Source: Bernardetia sp. ABR2-2B
Lineage (GTDB): Bacteria; Bacteroidota; Bacteroidia; Cytophagales; Bernardetiaceae
Direction: 5' to 3'
Length of the DNA: 64,000 nucleotides
Assembly: GCF_037126435.1 (NCBI RefSeq)
Contig: NZ_CP147020.1
Span: 1 to 64,000 of the forward strand
Below the pieces are notes generated by a model. That model had not been told where the DNA came from and ran no database searches. It worked only from the letters and a program-made list of their open reading frames with translations. Positions 9,023-17,213 of the stretch are shown here, one piece after another; the first letter of the stretch is position 1, and each line of letters begins with the position of its first letter. The position numbers and the translations under genes are program-made.

Positions 9023-10738
9023 TTATTTATTTCCACCAATATTACTTCGAACAATCAATAAGAATAATAGGACAGCTAAATAGATAGCTAATCCATATCC
9101 CAAAAGACTTAGATAAGGAATACCTCCATCTGTTTTGAGATAATCAGGAAAGTTTGCATTTAGGGCAATGGTAGCCGAAAGAACTAATGCACAAATAAGC
9201 ATTGTAAATGTAAAACGATTAGAAATCGATTCAGCTTTTCTAAGAATGGGCTCGTCAGCTTGAATTTTTATATCAAAATTAAATTCTCCTTTTCGTAGTT
9301 TTTTGAGAATATAACGAAGCTCAGAAGGAAAATTATATAAAAGACCTCCAAATTCAGTTAAGGTATAAGAAAGCTCTGAATTAACATTTGAAACGGAATA
9401 TTCTTCTGCTAAAATCTTTACGCCATACGGACGAATATATTCCAAACTCTGAAACTCTGGGTGTAGTGTGTTTCCAATTCCCTCCAAAATAACTAAAGCA
9501 CGTAAAATCAAAAATACAACCCCTGGCATTTCTAATTTATAATTATAAATGATTTTTTGTAGTCTTTCTGTCAAATCTGCCATTCCCATATCACCAGCAG
9601 CATCTAAGACGACAAACTCCTCTATCAGTTCGTGCAAATCATATTCAAAACTTCGCATGTCTTCTATTTCACTATCAATAGCAAGTTTTCGAAGATTAGA
9701 AGCCATTCCACGAGAATCTTGTTTGGCTAGGTTAATAAAGACACCAGCAAAAGCAAATTTTTGATGTGTCATGAGTTTTCCCACCATTCCAAAATCTAAC
9801 AAAACGATTTGTCCATTTGGTTTGATTAGAATATTACCAGGGTGTGGGTCGGCGTGAAAAAGACCATATTCAAAAATCTGTGTCAAATAAATGTCCATTC
9901 CTCGCTCTGCAATCCGTTTTGGGTCAAGTCCCCACGCTTCAAGTTGTGCTATATCTGTAATTTTACAACCACTTACATATTCGATTATCAATACTTTTGA
10001 GGTAGAAATATCTAAATAAGGTTTTGGTATATGAAACTCCTCTCTTTTTTCTTTATACATTTTTCTGAACTGTTCCATGTGCCTTGCTTCGGTCATGTAA
10101 TCTAGTTCTTTCTGCATTGTTTTTTCAAAAGCTGTTACTATTTCTAATGGATTTAGGATACCAGCCGAGACGAAAAAGTTTTCCGTAAGTCGTACAAACT
10201 CTAATAAAAGAGCAAGGTCAGTTTTTACTTTTGCACGAACATTCGGACGTTGAATTTTTATAACTACATCTTCTCCTGTATGCAATCTAGCACGATGAAC
10301 CTGTCCGATAGAAGCAGAACCAATAGGTACTTCATCAAAAAATTGGAATAGTTCTTCTGTTGTTTGTCCTGTTTCTATAAAAATAATTTCTTTTGCAATC
10401 GTCGTATCAAAAGACTGAACACTACTTTGTAATTTCTTAAACTCAATAATTAAATCTTCTGGAATAAAATCTGGACGGTTACTCAATACTTGTGCTAACT
10501 TCACAAAAGTAGGTCCTAGTTCTTCAATAACCATTCGAAGACGTTCTGAACGAGTAGAGAAAACCATCAAAGCTTCACTTTCTCCTTCTTCGTTATTTGT
10601 CCAAGTAAGTGTAGTTTTGGGTGGAATCAATTTTTGAAGAGGCGTATTCATTACAATATCCTCAAAACCGTACTTCAATAAAACTTGAATTAATTGTCTA
10701 AGACGATTTATATTTTTGACGGTATTCTGAAAAAACAT
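9023..10738 (-). CDS. AarF/UbiB (ABC1) family atypical kinase
   Basis: This is a 571-residue member of the ABC1/UbiB protein-kinase-like family. The signature helix near residue 77 reads FVKLAQVLSNRPD (a KxAQ form of the usual KxGQ). An Ala-containing loop follows at IGSASIGQVHRA, the VVIKIQRP lysine comes next, and HADPHPGNILI and LLDFGMVG match the catalytic and metal-binding loops. Two hydrophobic helices close the C-terminus (about 510-565), anchoring it in the membrane. Relatives support ubiquinone or isoprenoid metabolism; Bacteroidota use menaquinone, so the exact role is open. It converges with clpX and is transcribed alone or with the upstream phasin-like gene. Confidence 0.9.
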   Translation of the reverse strand: MFFQNTVKNINRLRQLIQVLLKYGFEDIVMNTPLQKLIPPKTTLTWTNNEEGESEALMVFSTRSERLRMVIEELGPTFVKLAQVLSNRPDFIPEDLIIEFKKLQSSVQSFDTTIAKEIIFIETGQTTEELFQFFDEVPIGSASIGQVHRARLHTGEDVVIKIQRPNVRAKVKTDLALLLEFVRLTENFFVSAGILNPLEIVTAFEKTMQKELDYMTEARHMEQFRKMYKEKREEFHIPKPYLDISTSKVLIIEYVSGCKITDIAQLEAWGLDPKRIAERGMDIYLTQIFEYGLFHADPHPGNILIKPNGQIVLLDFGMVGKLMTHQKFAFAGVFINLAKQDSRGMASNLRKLAIDSEIEDMRSFEYDLHELIEEFVVLDAAGDMGMADLTERLQKIIYNYKLEMPGVVFLILRALVILEGIGNTLHPEFQSLEYIRPYGVKILAEEYSVSNVNSELSYTLTEFGGLLYNFPSELRYILKKLRKGEFNFDIKIQADEPILRKAESISNRFTFTMLICALVLSATIALNANFPDYLKTDGGIPYLSLLGYGLAIYLAVLLFLLIVRSNIGGNK

Positions 10739-10813
10739 ATAGTTTGATTATATGTATCGCTTGTGAGGTAGGGCGATGTAATTGTTTACTTAAAATTACA
10801 AATTTTGAATCAA

Positions 10814-10861
10814 AAAAGCCAAATTTTTATTCTTTATAGAAAAGAGCAAAAATTTGGCTTT
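10814..10861 (-). terminator. Terminator of the phasin-like gene
   Basis: The stem AAAGCCAAATTTTT / AAAAATTTGGCTTT encloses a 17-base loop and is followed on the minus strand by a run of T. It lies between the phasin-like gene and the AarF gene, so it would separate the two. Confidence 0.75.
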
Positions 10862-10915
10862 CGTTTATTTATCTAAGCTATTTGATAAATTGTATAAAGT
10901 AATGCAATTTGTAAA

Positions 10916-11287
10916 TTACTTTGTAGTTACAACTTTAGCTTTTGAAGGGGCTTTCTTAACAGCTTTTTTCTCGCTTTGCTCTACTCCACCAACGATACCA
11001 GCATTAGCTTCTAATGTTTTTACACGGTCAGTAAGCTCAGATACTTCTTTGTTTGAAGCAAATTTGAAAGAACGAACAATTTTTTCTACGATAGAAGAAA
11101 GTTGTCCTTCGAATTCTTTTTTCTTTTCTTCAGTTGTGTCGAAAAACTCATCTACTAATTTTTTTCCTTCGTCAGCAGACATTTTACGCTCATCAACTAA
11201 TTTATCAACAGCTTCTTGTAATTTTTCAGCAGTCATTGATACTACACCAACACCAGTGTAAACGAGTTTCTTTAATAAATCTTCCAT
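10916..11287 (-). CDS. Phasin/PhaF-like helical protein
   Basis: This 123-residue protein is all-helical and strongly charged. It begins MEDLLKKLVYTGVGVV and has amphipathic helices rich in Lys, Glu and Val, a coiled-coil-like segment (about 75-95, VSELTDRVKTLEAN) and a basic Ala/Lys/Pro-rich tail. This layout matches the phasin-like 'polyhydroxyalkanoate synthesis regulator' family, whose members coat storage granules or act as small chaperone-like proteins. I chose the ATG at 11287; a longer in-frame extension to 11338 has no family resemblance. No pha genes are adjacent, so a granule role is only a family inference. Confidence 0.72.
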   Translation of the reverse strand: MEDLLKKLVYTGVGVVSMTAEKLQEAVDKLVDERKMSADEGKKLVDEFFDTTEEKKKEFEGQLSSIVEKIVRSFKFASNKEVSELTDRVKTLEANAGIVGGVEQSEKKAVKKAPSKAKVVTTK

Positions 11288-11624
11288 AATAATTGAATTT
11301 TTAAGGTTTTTTGTTTGGAATAAAAAAATGTACGGCAAGTCAGTAATTTATGTTTTTCAACAAAAAAATATACCGAAACAATCAAATTTTCTTACACACT
11401 AAGAGGAACTTATTTGTTATGCTTGCATACTAACAACGACACAAAGTAACGATATGTTACAGAGAAATACAACTTTTTTGCATAAAAATCTAAAGATTTC
11501 GTCTTTTTTTACTAAAAGAGTGATTTCATTTCAAATTTTTCAAAAAAAACCTTCTTTTTTTGAAAAAATAAAACGATTGGAAATAAAATGACCATTAGTC
11601 ATTTTATTTGATTCTGACACTGTC
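11288..11624. other. Gene-free stretch
   Basis: This is an AT-rich spacer between two minus-strand genes. It contains long runs of T/A around 11500-11560 (for example 5'-CTTTTTTTGAAAAAA) but no open reading frame of credible length and no recognised RNA. The 3' hairpin ATGACCATTAGTCAT near 11588 is short. Confidence 0.5.
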
Positions 11625-12587
11625 TTACTTTTCTGTTTTAGGATAGAAAAAATAAGTGTATTCTGTCCAAACTGATAACCTAGATTCATCAAATCCTTTT
11701 GGAATGGTATATTCTTCTAATTTTATGAGTTGGTTGTTTTTATAGAAATATTTATTGCGTTCAGTAAGTTGATTATTGCGGAATACTTTTTCTTCTTGAC
11801 TTACTGTTATAGAATCTATTTTTTGATAAAAATACTGAGTTTCAATTTTTATAGTATCACCGTTATCGAAAATCCATGATGTTTCTTTATTTTTTTTATC
11901 TTTAAAATCTCCTTTTTTTATGTAAGAAAAGATAATTTCACTATCTGTACAAATGTTACCTTTAAAACACTTCTCACTTTGACTAATAAATTTTCCTTTT
12001 TTGTAAGTTATATCCACTTCATAAATTAGCTTTTTTATCATACCTTCATAATGTGATGCTTTTATTAGATTACCATCTTTGTCATAAGAATTAATTATTG
12101 TTGATTGAGTAGCTGAACCATAATCATTTGTTGTAATAGACGTGGAGTCATATTTTACCTCCTCTAAAACTCTATTGTCATCATCAAAAGTAAAGTCTAA
12201 TTTGATGTATTGATAATAACCCATTTTATCGTGAATTTCTATTTTTTGAGTAGCAGAAGGATATTCGTACTTAATTATTCCGTTTGATAAACTTTCTCCA
12301 TAAAGCCCATCAATTTCTACTATTCTATTTAATGAATCATACTTTAGTTCTTCTTTGACATAATAGGGGAAATATTCCCATCTGATTAAATTTCCATTTT
12401 TATCAAATTCGTATTCAGAAAAATTTTCAGAAGTAGTATCTCCCTCAAAAATAGTATATTGAATCCCTTTTATTTTCTGTATATCTATTGGTAAAGGTCT
12501 AAACTTTTCTAGTGTTATATCTGCATCTTGAGCAGAAACAAAGAAAGAAGTTAGTGAAAGTATGTAAGACAAAACTATTTTTTTCAT
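11625..12587 (-). CDS. Secreted protein with YD/RHS-like beta-strand repeats, unknown function
   Basis: The start at 12587 (MKKIVLSYILS) gives a clean signal peptide with cleavage after VSAQ; the longer frame from 12608 adds seven residues ahead of the lysines and is less likely. The mature part has about 300 residues of beta-rich sequence with recurring steps such as YEFDKNGNLIRWEY, LKYDSLNRIVEI and NSYDKDGNLIKAS. These resemble the YD-repeat pattern of RHS-type and other Bacteroidota secreted proteins. No catalytic motif was seen. It is monocistronic and divergent from the pyruvate dehydrogenase gene. Export is well supported; function is unknown. Confidence 0.75.
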   Translation of the reverse strand: MKKIVLSYILSLTSFFVSAQDADITLEKFRPLPIDIQKIKGIQYTIFEGDTTSENFSEYEFDKNGNLIRWEYFPYYVKEELKYDSLNRIVEIDGLYGESLSNGIIKYEYPSATQKIEIHDKMGYYQYIKLDFTFDDDNRVLEEVKYDSTSITTNDYGSATQSTIINSYDKDGNLIKASHYEGMIKKLIYEVDITYKKGKFISQSEKCFKGNICTDSEIIFSYIKKGDFKDKKNKETSWIFDNGDTIKIETQYFYQKIDSITVSQEEKVFRNNQLTERNKYFYKNNQLIKLEEYTIPKGFDESRLSVWTEYTYFFYPKTEK

Positions 12588-12804
12588 AAGACGAGTATTT
12601 TTTATCAAAATTTTAGCTAAAGATGTAAAATTAATTGTTACTTTTTATCAAAGAATGGATTATAGAAACATAAATGACCTTTATTTTTCTGAAAGATTTC
12701 GATAAAGAAGCATATTTTATTTTCTTATTTGGCTATATTCTGTAAATTTACAAAACAAACCTAAATCATAATTAGACACACATTCATATTAGAATAAAAA
12801 ATTT

Positions 12805-13785
12805 ATGCGAGTAATTCAATTTAGAGAAGCCTTACGTGAAGCCATGAACGAAGAAATGCGTCGTGATAAAAGCGTTTTTTTGATGGGAGAAGAAGTAGCT
12901 GTATATAATGGAGCTTATAAAGTCAGTCAGGGAATGCTAGAAGAGTTTGGCGAAAAACGTGTTATTGATACACCAATTGCCGAACTAGGTTTTGCAGGAA
13001 TTGGCGTTGGCGCAGCTATGAATGGTTTGCGTCCGATTATTGAGTTTATGACTTTCAACTTTTCATTAGTAGCTATTGACCAAGTAATCAATTCGGCAGC
13101 CAAAACACTTGCTATGTCAGCAGGGCAGTATGGTTCTCCAATTGTTTTTCGTGGACCAACAGGAAATGCAGGGCAGTTGGGCGCACAGCACTCTCAAAAC
13201 TTTGAAAATTGGTATGCCAATACACCAGGGTTGAAAGTAGTTGTTCCAGCTAATCCGTATGATGCAAAAGGCTTACTCAAATCGTCTATTCGTGATAATG
13301 ACCCTGTTATTTTTATGGAATCTGAAATGATGTATGGCGATAAAGGCGAAGTTCCAGAAGAAGAATATTTAATTCCACTGGGCGTTGCTGATGTCAAACG
13401 TGAAGGAACAGACGTAACAGTAGTTTCTTTTGGTAAAATTTTGAAAGTAGCACAAGAAGCTGCCGATGAATTAGAAAAAGATGGAATTTCTGTCGAAATC
13501 ATAGATTTAAGAACTGTCCGTCCGATTGATTATGCTGCCATTATTAAATCTGTAAAGAAAACAAATCGTCTAGTAATTGTAGAAGAAGCTTGGCCACTTG
13601 CTTCTATCGCTACGGATATTACTTATAATGTTCAACGCCATGCCTTTGATTATTTGGATGCGCCAATTCGTAGAGTAAACTCTATGGATGTGCCTTTGAG
13701 TTATGCACCAACACTTATTGAGGCTGTTTTGCCAAACGTAAAACGTACTATTGAAGCTATCAAAAGTGTAGCTTATGTTAGCTAA
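12805..13785 (+). CDS. pdhB: Pyruvate dehydrogenase E1 component, beta subunit
   Basis: The beta chain of the heterotetrameric E1 enzyme helps bind thiamine diphosphate and decarboxylates pyruvate, passing the acetyl group to the lipoyl E2. The 326 residues carry the family segments MGEEVAVYNGAYKVSQG, DTPIAELGFAGIGVGAA, FMTFNFSLVAIDQ and EEAWPLASIATDI. Length and order are normal. No alpha-subunit gene is adjacent, so E1 is split in this genome; an E2 gene lies 36 kb away at 50254. Branched-chain 2-oxoacid specificity cannot be fully excluded, but the pyruvate type fits best. A perfect hairpin follows. Confidence 0.93.
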   Translation: MRVIQFREALREAMNEEMRRDKSVFLMGEEVAVYNGAYKVSQGMLEEFGEKRVIDTPIAELGFAGIGVGAAMNGLRPIIEFMTFNFSLVAIDQVINSAAKTLAMSAGQYGSPIVFRGPTGNAGQLGAQHSQNFENWYANTPGLKVVVPANPYDAKGLLKSSIRDNDPVIFMESEMMYGDKGEVPEEEYLIPLGVADVKREGTDVTVVSFGKILKVAQEAADELEKDGISVEIIDLRTVRPIDYAAIIKSVKKTNRLVIVEEAWPLASIATDITYNVQRHAFDYLDAPIRRVNSMDVPLSYAPTLIEAVLPNVKRTIEAIKSVAYVS

Positions 13786-13796
13786 ATATACTTTCC

Positions 13797-13828
13797 AACC
13801 TATAAGGTTTCTGAAAACCTTATAGGTT
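13797..13828. terminator. Perfect hairpin after pdhB
   Basis: AACCTATAAGGTTT pairs exactly with AAACCTTATAGGTT around a four-base loop. No proper T-run follows, so it may act as an mRNA-stabilising hairpin or be a dispersed palindrome rather than a true intrinsic terminator. Confidence 0.6.
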
Positions 13829-13915
13829 TGACACTAAAATTATTTTGATTTATCAATAAAATAACGAAATTTACAGTCATATATTAAATTTCAAATTTTA
13901 CTTTTCTTTTATAAC

Positions 13916-14539
13916 ATGAAAAAACGAACCATTGCTACTCTTTTCTTTTTGATATGTGCTACTGGGCTTTCTTATGCTCTTTTTGATAATATCAGAACGA
14001 GTATAGAACAAGAACAACTTATTATAGAATCTGAAGCTCGTGTCATCGAACGCCTTAAAATTATTCGTGAGGCTCAAAAAACTTATCAACTCCGTTATGG
14101 TAGATATGCTGCTAGTTGGGATTCTTTAGAGCAGTTTATGAAAGAAGGCGTTATTTATAATGTCAGTAAAAGAGAAGTTGTAATCCCTAAAGACAAAATT
14201 CGTACGCTTGAAACATATTATTTAGGTGATAGTGTCAGAACTTTTTATGATACTTTGGGTACAATTCCTGCAATAACTCGTGTTTTTGAAGAAGGAAAAC
14301 CTACTTTTAGCTTAGATAGCATGGAATATATTCCAGGAAAAGGAGATAAAAAATTCAAAATGTTTGTAGAGAAAAAGCCTACTGGAAAAACAGATATTTT
14401 GGCTGATTACATCGAAGTAATTGACCCTTTTCCATTTAATCCAGAGCGTTCTGACGAAAATATGAATCGTCGTACAAAATTCTTGCGTTTTGGTTCTCTA
14501 AATGAAGTTTCAACGGTAGGTAACTGGGAAGATAGATAA
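13916..14539 (+). CDS. Membrane-anchored protein with pseudopilin-like N-terminal helix, unknown function
   Basis: The protein has 207 residues. Residues 1-24 are MKKR plus a hydrophobic helix (signal anchor). Residues 30-70 form a long charged helix containing REAQKTYQLRYGRYAASWDSLEQF, which resembles the helix and first turn of type II secretion/type IV pseudopilins. The rest has no recognised domain. A canonical prepilin peptidase site (G followed by FTLIE) is absent, so it is not a standard pilin. It sits alone after pdhB with its own terminator. The start is the ATG at 13916. Membrane anchoring is likely; function is unknown. Confidence 0.72.
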   Translation: MKKRTIATLFFLICATGLSYALFDNIRTSIEQEQLIIESEARVIERLKIIREAQKTYQLRYGRYAASWDSLEQFMKEGVIYNVSKREVVIPKDKIRTLETYYLGDSVRTFYDTLGTIPAITRVFEEGKPTFSLDSMEYIPGKGDKKFKMFVEKKPTGKTDILADYIEVIDPFPFNPERSDENMNRRTKFLRFGSLNEVSTVGNWEDR

Positions 14540-14574
14540 TAATCTTTATTAGTCTTATCCACTTTAGATTAAAT

Positions 14575-14613
14575 AAAAAGCGATTATCAATTTTTGATTG
14601 GTAATCGCTTTTT
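14575..14613 (+). terminator. Terminator after the pseudopilin-like gene
   Basis: The stem AAAAAGCGATTATCAAT / ATTGGTAATCGCTTTTT has one G-U-type mismatch, a five-base loop and a terminal T-run. Confidence 0.85.
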
Positions 14614-14711
14614 TATGTAAAAAACTGAAATTAATCTAATCTTTAAACCACTTATTTACGTTAAAAAAGTAAGGATTTTCCTTGATAAATAAACTCAAAA
14701 ATAGCAAAACT

Positions 14712-15803
14712 ATGAACTCTACAATTCTTCAAAACTGGAAAACTAACAAACAATTTCTTGTACTTCTTATCCCTGTATTACTTTTTGGAGGTCTTATTTT
14801 TTTGATTCAATCGCCTTATTTTTTAACTAAATCAGATAACTTAACTTTAGCTATCAGTATTGATTTTGTCATTACGATTCCGATTATTTATTTTTTTGCA
14901 GTTAGAAAAACAAAAATTCCTAATCTTACAGCTCTTACTCTAATGATTGCAGGACTTTTTATAGGTCTGTATTTTTTACCAAAAGAAAATCAGAATTATC
15001 TACAACTTTTTAAAACCTACTTCTTTCCTATTATAGAATTAGGAATTGTAAGCGTTGTAATTTGGAAAGTCAGAATGGCAATTATCAAGTATAAAAAAAT
15101 AAAATTGAGTTATGGAGGAGATATAAAAGAAGTTTCTTTTGATTTTTTTACTGTCTTAAAAAATAGTTGTGAGGAGATTTTACCAAAACTACCAGCCTCT
15201 TTACTAGCTACCGAAATAGCTGTTATTTATTATTCAATCCTTAATTGGAAGTCAAGAAAAATAAATCCTAAAAAAGAATTCACGTATCACAAAAACAGTG
15301 GAACAGTCGGACTTTTGGGAGCTTTAGTTTTTATCATTGCTGTCGAAACGATTGCTATTCATTTATTACTTGGAATGTGGAGTCATATAGCAGCTTGGGT
15401 TCTTACTATTTTGAGCATTTATACAGGTTTTCAGATTTTAGCCTTTGCAAAATCATTTTCTAAAAGACCTATTTTGATAGAAAACGATATACTTTATTTG
15501 CGTTATGGAATAATGAGTGAAACAGAAATTGAAATCAAGAATATCAAATCCATAGAAGTTTCTGAAAAATCGTTGGAAGAACTGCTAGAATTAGAGGAAA
15601 TAAAAGACAAACAAAAAGCTAAGTTATATCAAAAACTATCTCCTTTAGGAAATCTTGAACAGCATAATGTAATTATTCGTCTTTACAAAAAGGCAAAACT
15701 AAACGGAATCTATGGAATAAATAAAGAATTTGAAGTTTTGACTTTTCATGTTGATGAAAAAGTAGATTTTAAAAATAAAGTTCAAGAAAAAATAGAAAAA
15801 TAA
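14712..15803 (+). CDS. Polytopic membrane protein, unknown function
   Basis: Using the ATG at 14712 (a TTG ten codons upstream is less likely) the protein has 363 residues. Helices lie near residues 13-35, 40-58, 65-85 and 95-115, then a soluble segment, then two more helices near 200-260. The C-terminal 100 residues are soluble, with a PH-like pattern (RPILIENDILYLRYGIMSETEIEIKNIKSIEVSE) reminiscent of bacterial PH/YdbT-like domains on membrane proteins. No family was assigned. It is bounded by terminators on both sides and so probably monocistronic. Confidence 0.75.
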   Translation: MNSTILQNWKTNKQFLVLLIPVLLFGGLIFLIQSPYFLTKSDNLTLAISIDFVITIPIIYFFAVRKTKIPNLTALTLMIAGLFIGLYFLPKENQNYLQLFKTYFFPIIELGIVSVVIWKVRMAIIKYKKIKLSYGGDIKEVSFDFFTVLKNSCEEILPKLPASLLATEIAVIYYSILNWKSRKINPKKEFTYHKNSGTVGLLGALVFIIAVETIAIHLLLGMWSHIAAWVLTILSIYTGFQILAFAKSFSKRPILIENDILYLRYGIMSETEIEIKNIKSIEVSEKSLEELLELEEIKDKQKAKLYQKLSPLGNLEQHNVIIRLYKKAKLNGIYGINKEFEVLTFHVDEKVDFKNKVQEKIEK

Positions 15804-15812
15804 GGTCAAAAT

Positions 15813-15852
15813 ATTAAAGGCAAAATACATAAAATAGTATTTTGCCTTTAAT
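15813..15852 (+). terminator. Terminator after the 14712 membrane protein gene
   Basis: ATTAAAGGCAAAATAC pairs exactly with GTATTTTGCCTTTAAT over 16 bases around an eight-base loop. The sequence after the stem is AT-rich. Confidence 0.8.
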
Positions 15853-15907
15853 TAATTACTAATAAGTAAATGAGTAGAATTAAATATAACTAAAAATACC
15901 GTAACTT

Positions 15908-16041
15908 ATTGGTAAATGATTTATATAATTTTTAAGATAAAACGAAGATAGATGCAATTTCAAATATAATTTATTATTTTATTATATAATTTTGTATTAT
16001 CCTGTAATTATCATAGTAATCATAAAAATCACTCGCTAATC
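15908..16041. repeat. MITE-like inverted-repeat element, copy B
   Basis: The element runs opposite in orientation to copy A at 6607-6776. Its right arm (15993-16041) is nearly the exact reverse complement of the left arm of A. Its left arm (about 15908-15950, TGATTTATATAATTTTTAAG) matches the reverse complement of A's right arm. The centre differs in sequence and is shorter. It fills the gap between two converging genes. Confidence 0.7.
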
Positions 16042-16096
16042 AGTTATTACTTATATTTAATTTTGTGCAGTTACTTAATTTACCACTAATCACTAT

Positions 16097-16795
16097 TTAA
16101 TGCGTATAATCTCTCATCAAAATAGCTTCTAATTTTTTCATTCCCTTTGTAGCCACTTCTTCTATAAAATGAAGATTAGGAAAGGCACGTACAGCAGGAA
16201 CTTTCGGGTCAATAATATATTTAGGCGCTTGACGAGGCGCATAATCTAAAAGACCAGCAGCAGGATAAACCAAAAGAGAAGTTCCCACAACAATAAAAAT
16301 ATCTGCTCCCATTGCTTCCATAACAGCCTGTTCCATCATCGGAACGGCTTCTCCAAACCAAACAATATAAGGACGCATCTGATGACCTTTTGGACATTTT
16401 TCTCCCATTTTTAGCTCCCAATCTTTCATCGTAACAACATGCGACTCATCTACCGAGCTTCTAGCCTTCATGAGTTCCCCATGCAGGTGCAAAACATTTG
16501 AAGAACCTGCTCTCTCGTGCAAATCATCTACATTTTGGGTAATGATAGTTACGTCAAAGTTTCGTTCTAATTGAGCCAATATTTTGTGTGCTTCGTTGGG
16601 TTGTGCATCTAAAAGACCTTTTCTACGCTCGTTATAAAACTGCAATACTTTTTCTGGGTTTGCTTTCCAGCCTTCTGGCGATGCTACTTCTTCTACTCGG
16701 TGTCCTTCCCAAAGTCCATCAGAGGCTCTAAAGGTTGCGATGCCACTTTCTGCACTTACGCCAGCACCTGTCAAGACTACAATTTTTTTACGCAT
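16097..16795 (-). CDS. cobB: Sirtuin-type NAD-dependent protein deacylase (CobB-like)
   Basis: Sirtuins remove acyl groups from protein lysines while consuming NAD, giving nicotinamide and O-acyl-ADP-ribose. From the ATG at 16795 the protein has 232 residues. It shows GAGVSAESGI (10-19), FR near 22, the QNVDDLH box (87-93), catalytic His105 in HLHGE, FGEAVP and GTSLLVYPAA. Tyr54 and Arg57 are spaced as in SIRT5-type enzymes, suggesting activity on succinyl/malonyl lysine. The zinc-ribbon cysteines are mostly missing: only Cys134 remains where four are usual. I rejected an upstream start at 16858, which adds an unrelated basic tail. It diverges from the MscS gene. Confidence 0.93.
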   Translation of the reverse strand: MRKKIVVLTGAGVSAESGIATFRASDGLWEGHRVEEVASPEGWKANPEKVLQFYNERRKGLLDAQPNEAHKILAQLERNFDVTIITQNVDDLHERAGSSNVLHLHGELMKARSSVDESHVVTMKDWELKMGEKCPKGHQMRPYIVWFGEAVPMMEQAVMEAMGADIFIVVGTSLLVYPAAGLLDYAPRQAPKYIIDPKVPAVRAFPNLHFIEEVATKGMKKLEAILMRDYTH

Positions 16796-17213
16796 AGTTA
16801 TCGATGAATAGGATTTATAAGAAATATAAGTTTTTAAATTGCGAAACTTTCGAAACATTTATAAAATCAATTTAATCATATGTAACCGACACGTTCCAAA
16901 GTGTCAGAAATAATAATATGACACTTTGGAACGTGTCAGCTACTTCAAAACCAAATAAATAGCATACAGTTTTATCTATCGTATCAATTTAATAACACAA
17001 AAGACAAAGTTCTCAAAATTATTTGGAATAACCATGTTTTATCCAAAAAAACATGCAAGATTGAATGTATTTGAATTTCTACCATTTTTTGAAGTTCTTT
17101 GTTTCAATTCTGACCTATTTCGATATTTTTTGAAGTTCTAGAGTTAGAAATAGAGTTATACTGATAAGTTCTACATATTTTCAGATCATTCGTAATCCGT
17201 AATCCATTGATTT
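16796..17213. other. Gene-free divergent spacer
   Basis: This is the shared upstream region of the sirtuin (minus) and MscS (plus) genes. It holds the perfect 19-bp inverted repeat at 16888-16937, two direct copies of ATTTTTTGAAGTTCT (17084 and 17125, 41 bases apart) and TAATCCG steps near 17190. No open frame or known RNA was seen. Confidence 0.5.
16888..16937. repeat. Perfect 19-bp inverted repeat (REP-like)
   Basis: GACACGTTCCAAAGTGTCA pairs exactly with its reverse complement at 16919-16937 around a 12-base AT loop. A related half (GGAAAGTGTCAGCTAC) occurs near 62090-62105 upstream of hisIE, and here the right arm also continues into CAGCTAC, so it looks like a dispersed family. Confidence 0.8.

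Noticed and set aside
17084-17139. Two copies of ATTTTTTGAAGTTCT as an attachment or control site
   Set aside because: Only two AT-rich 15-mers 41 bases apart with no further structure; too weak.
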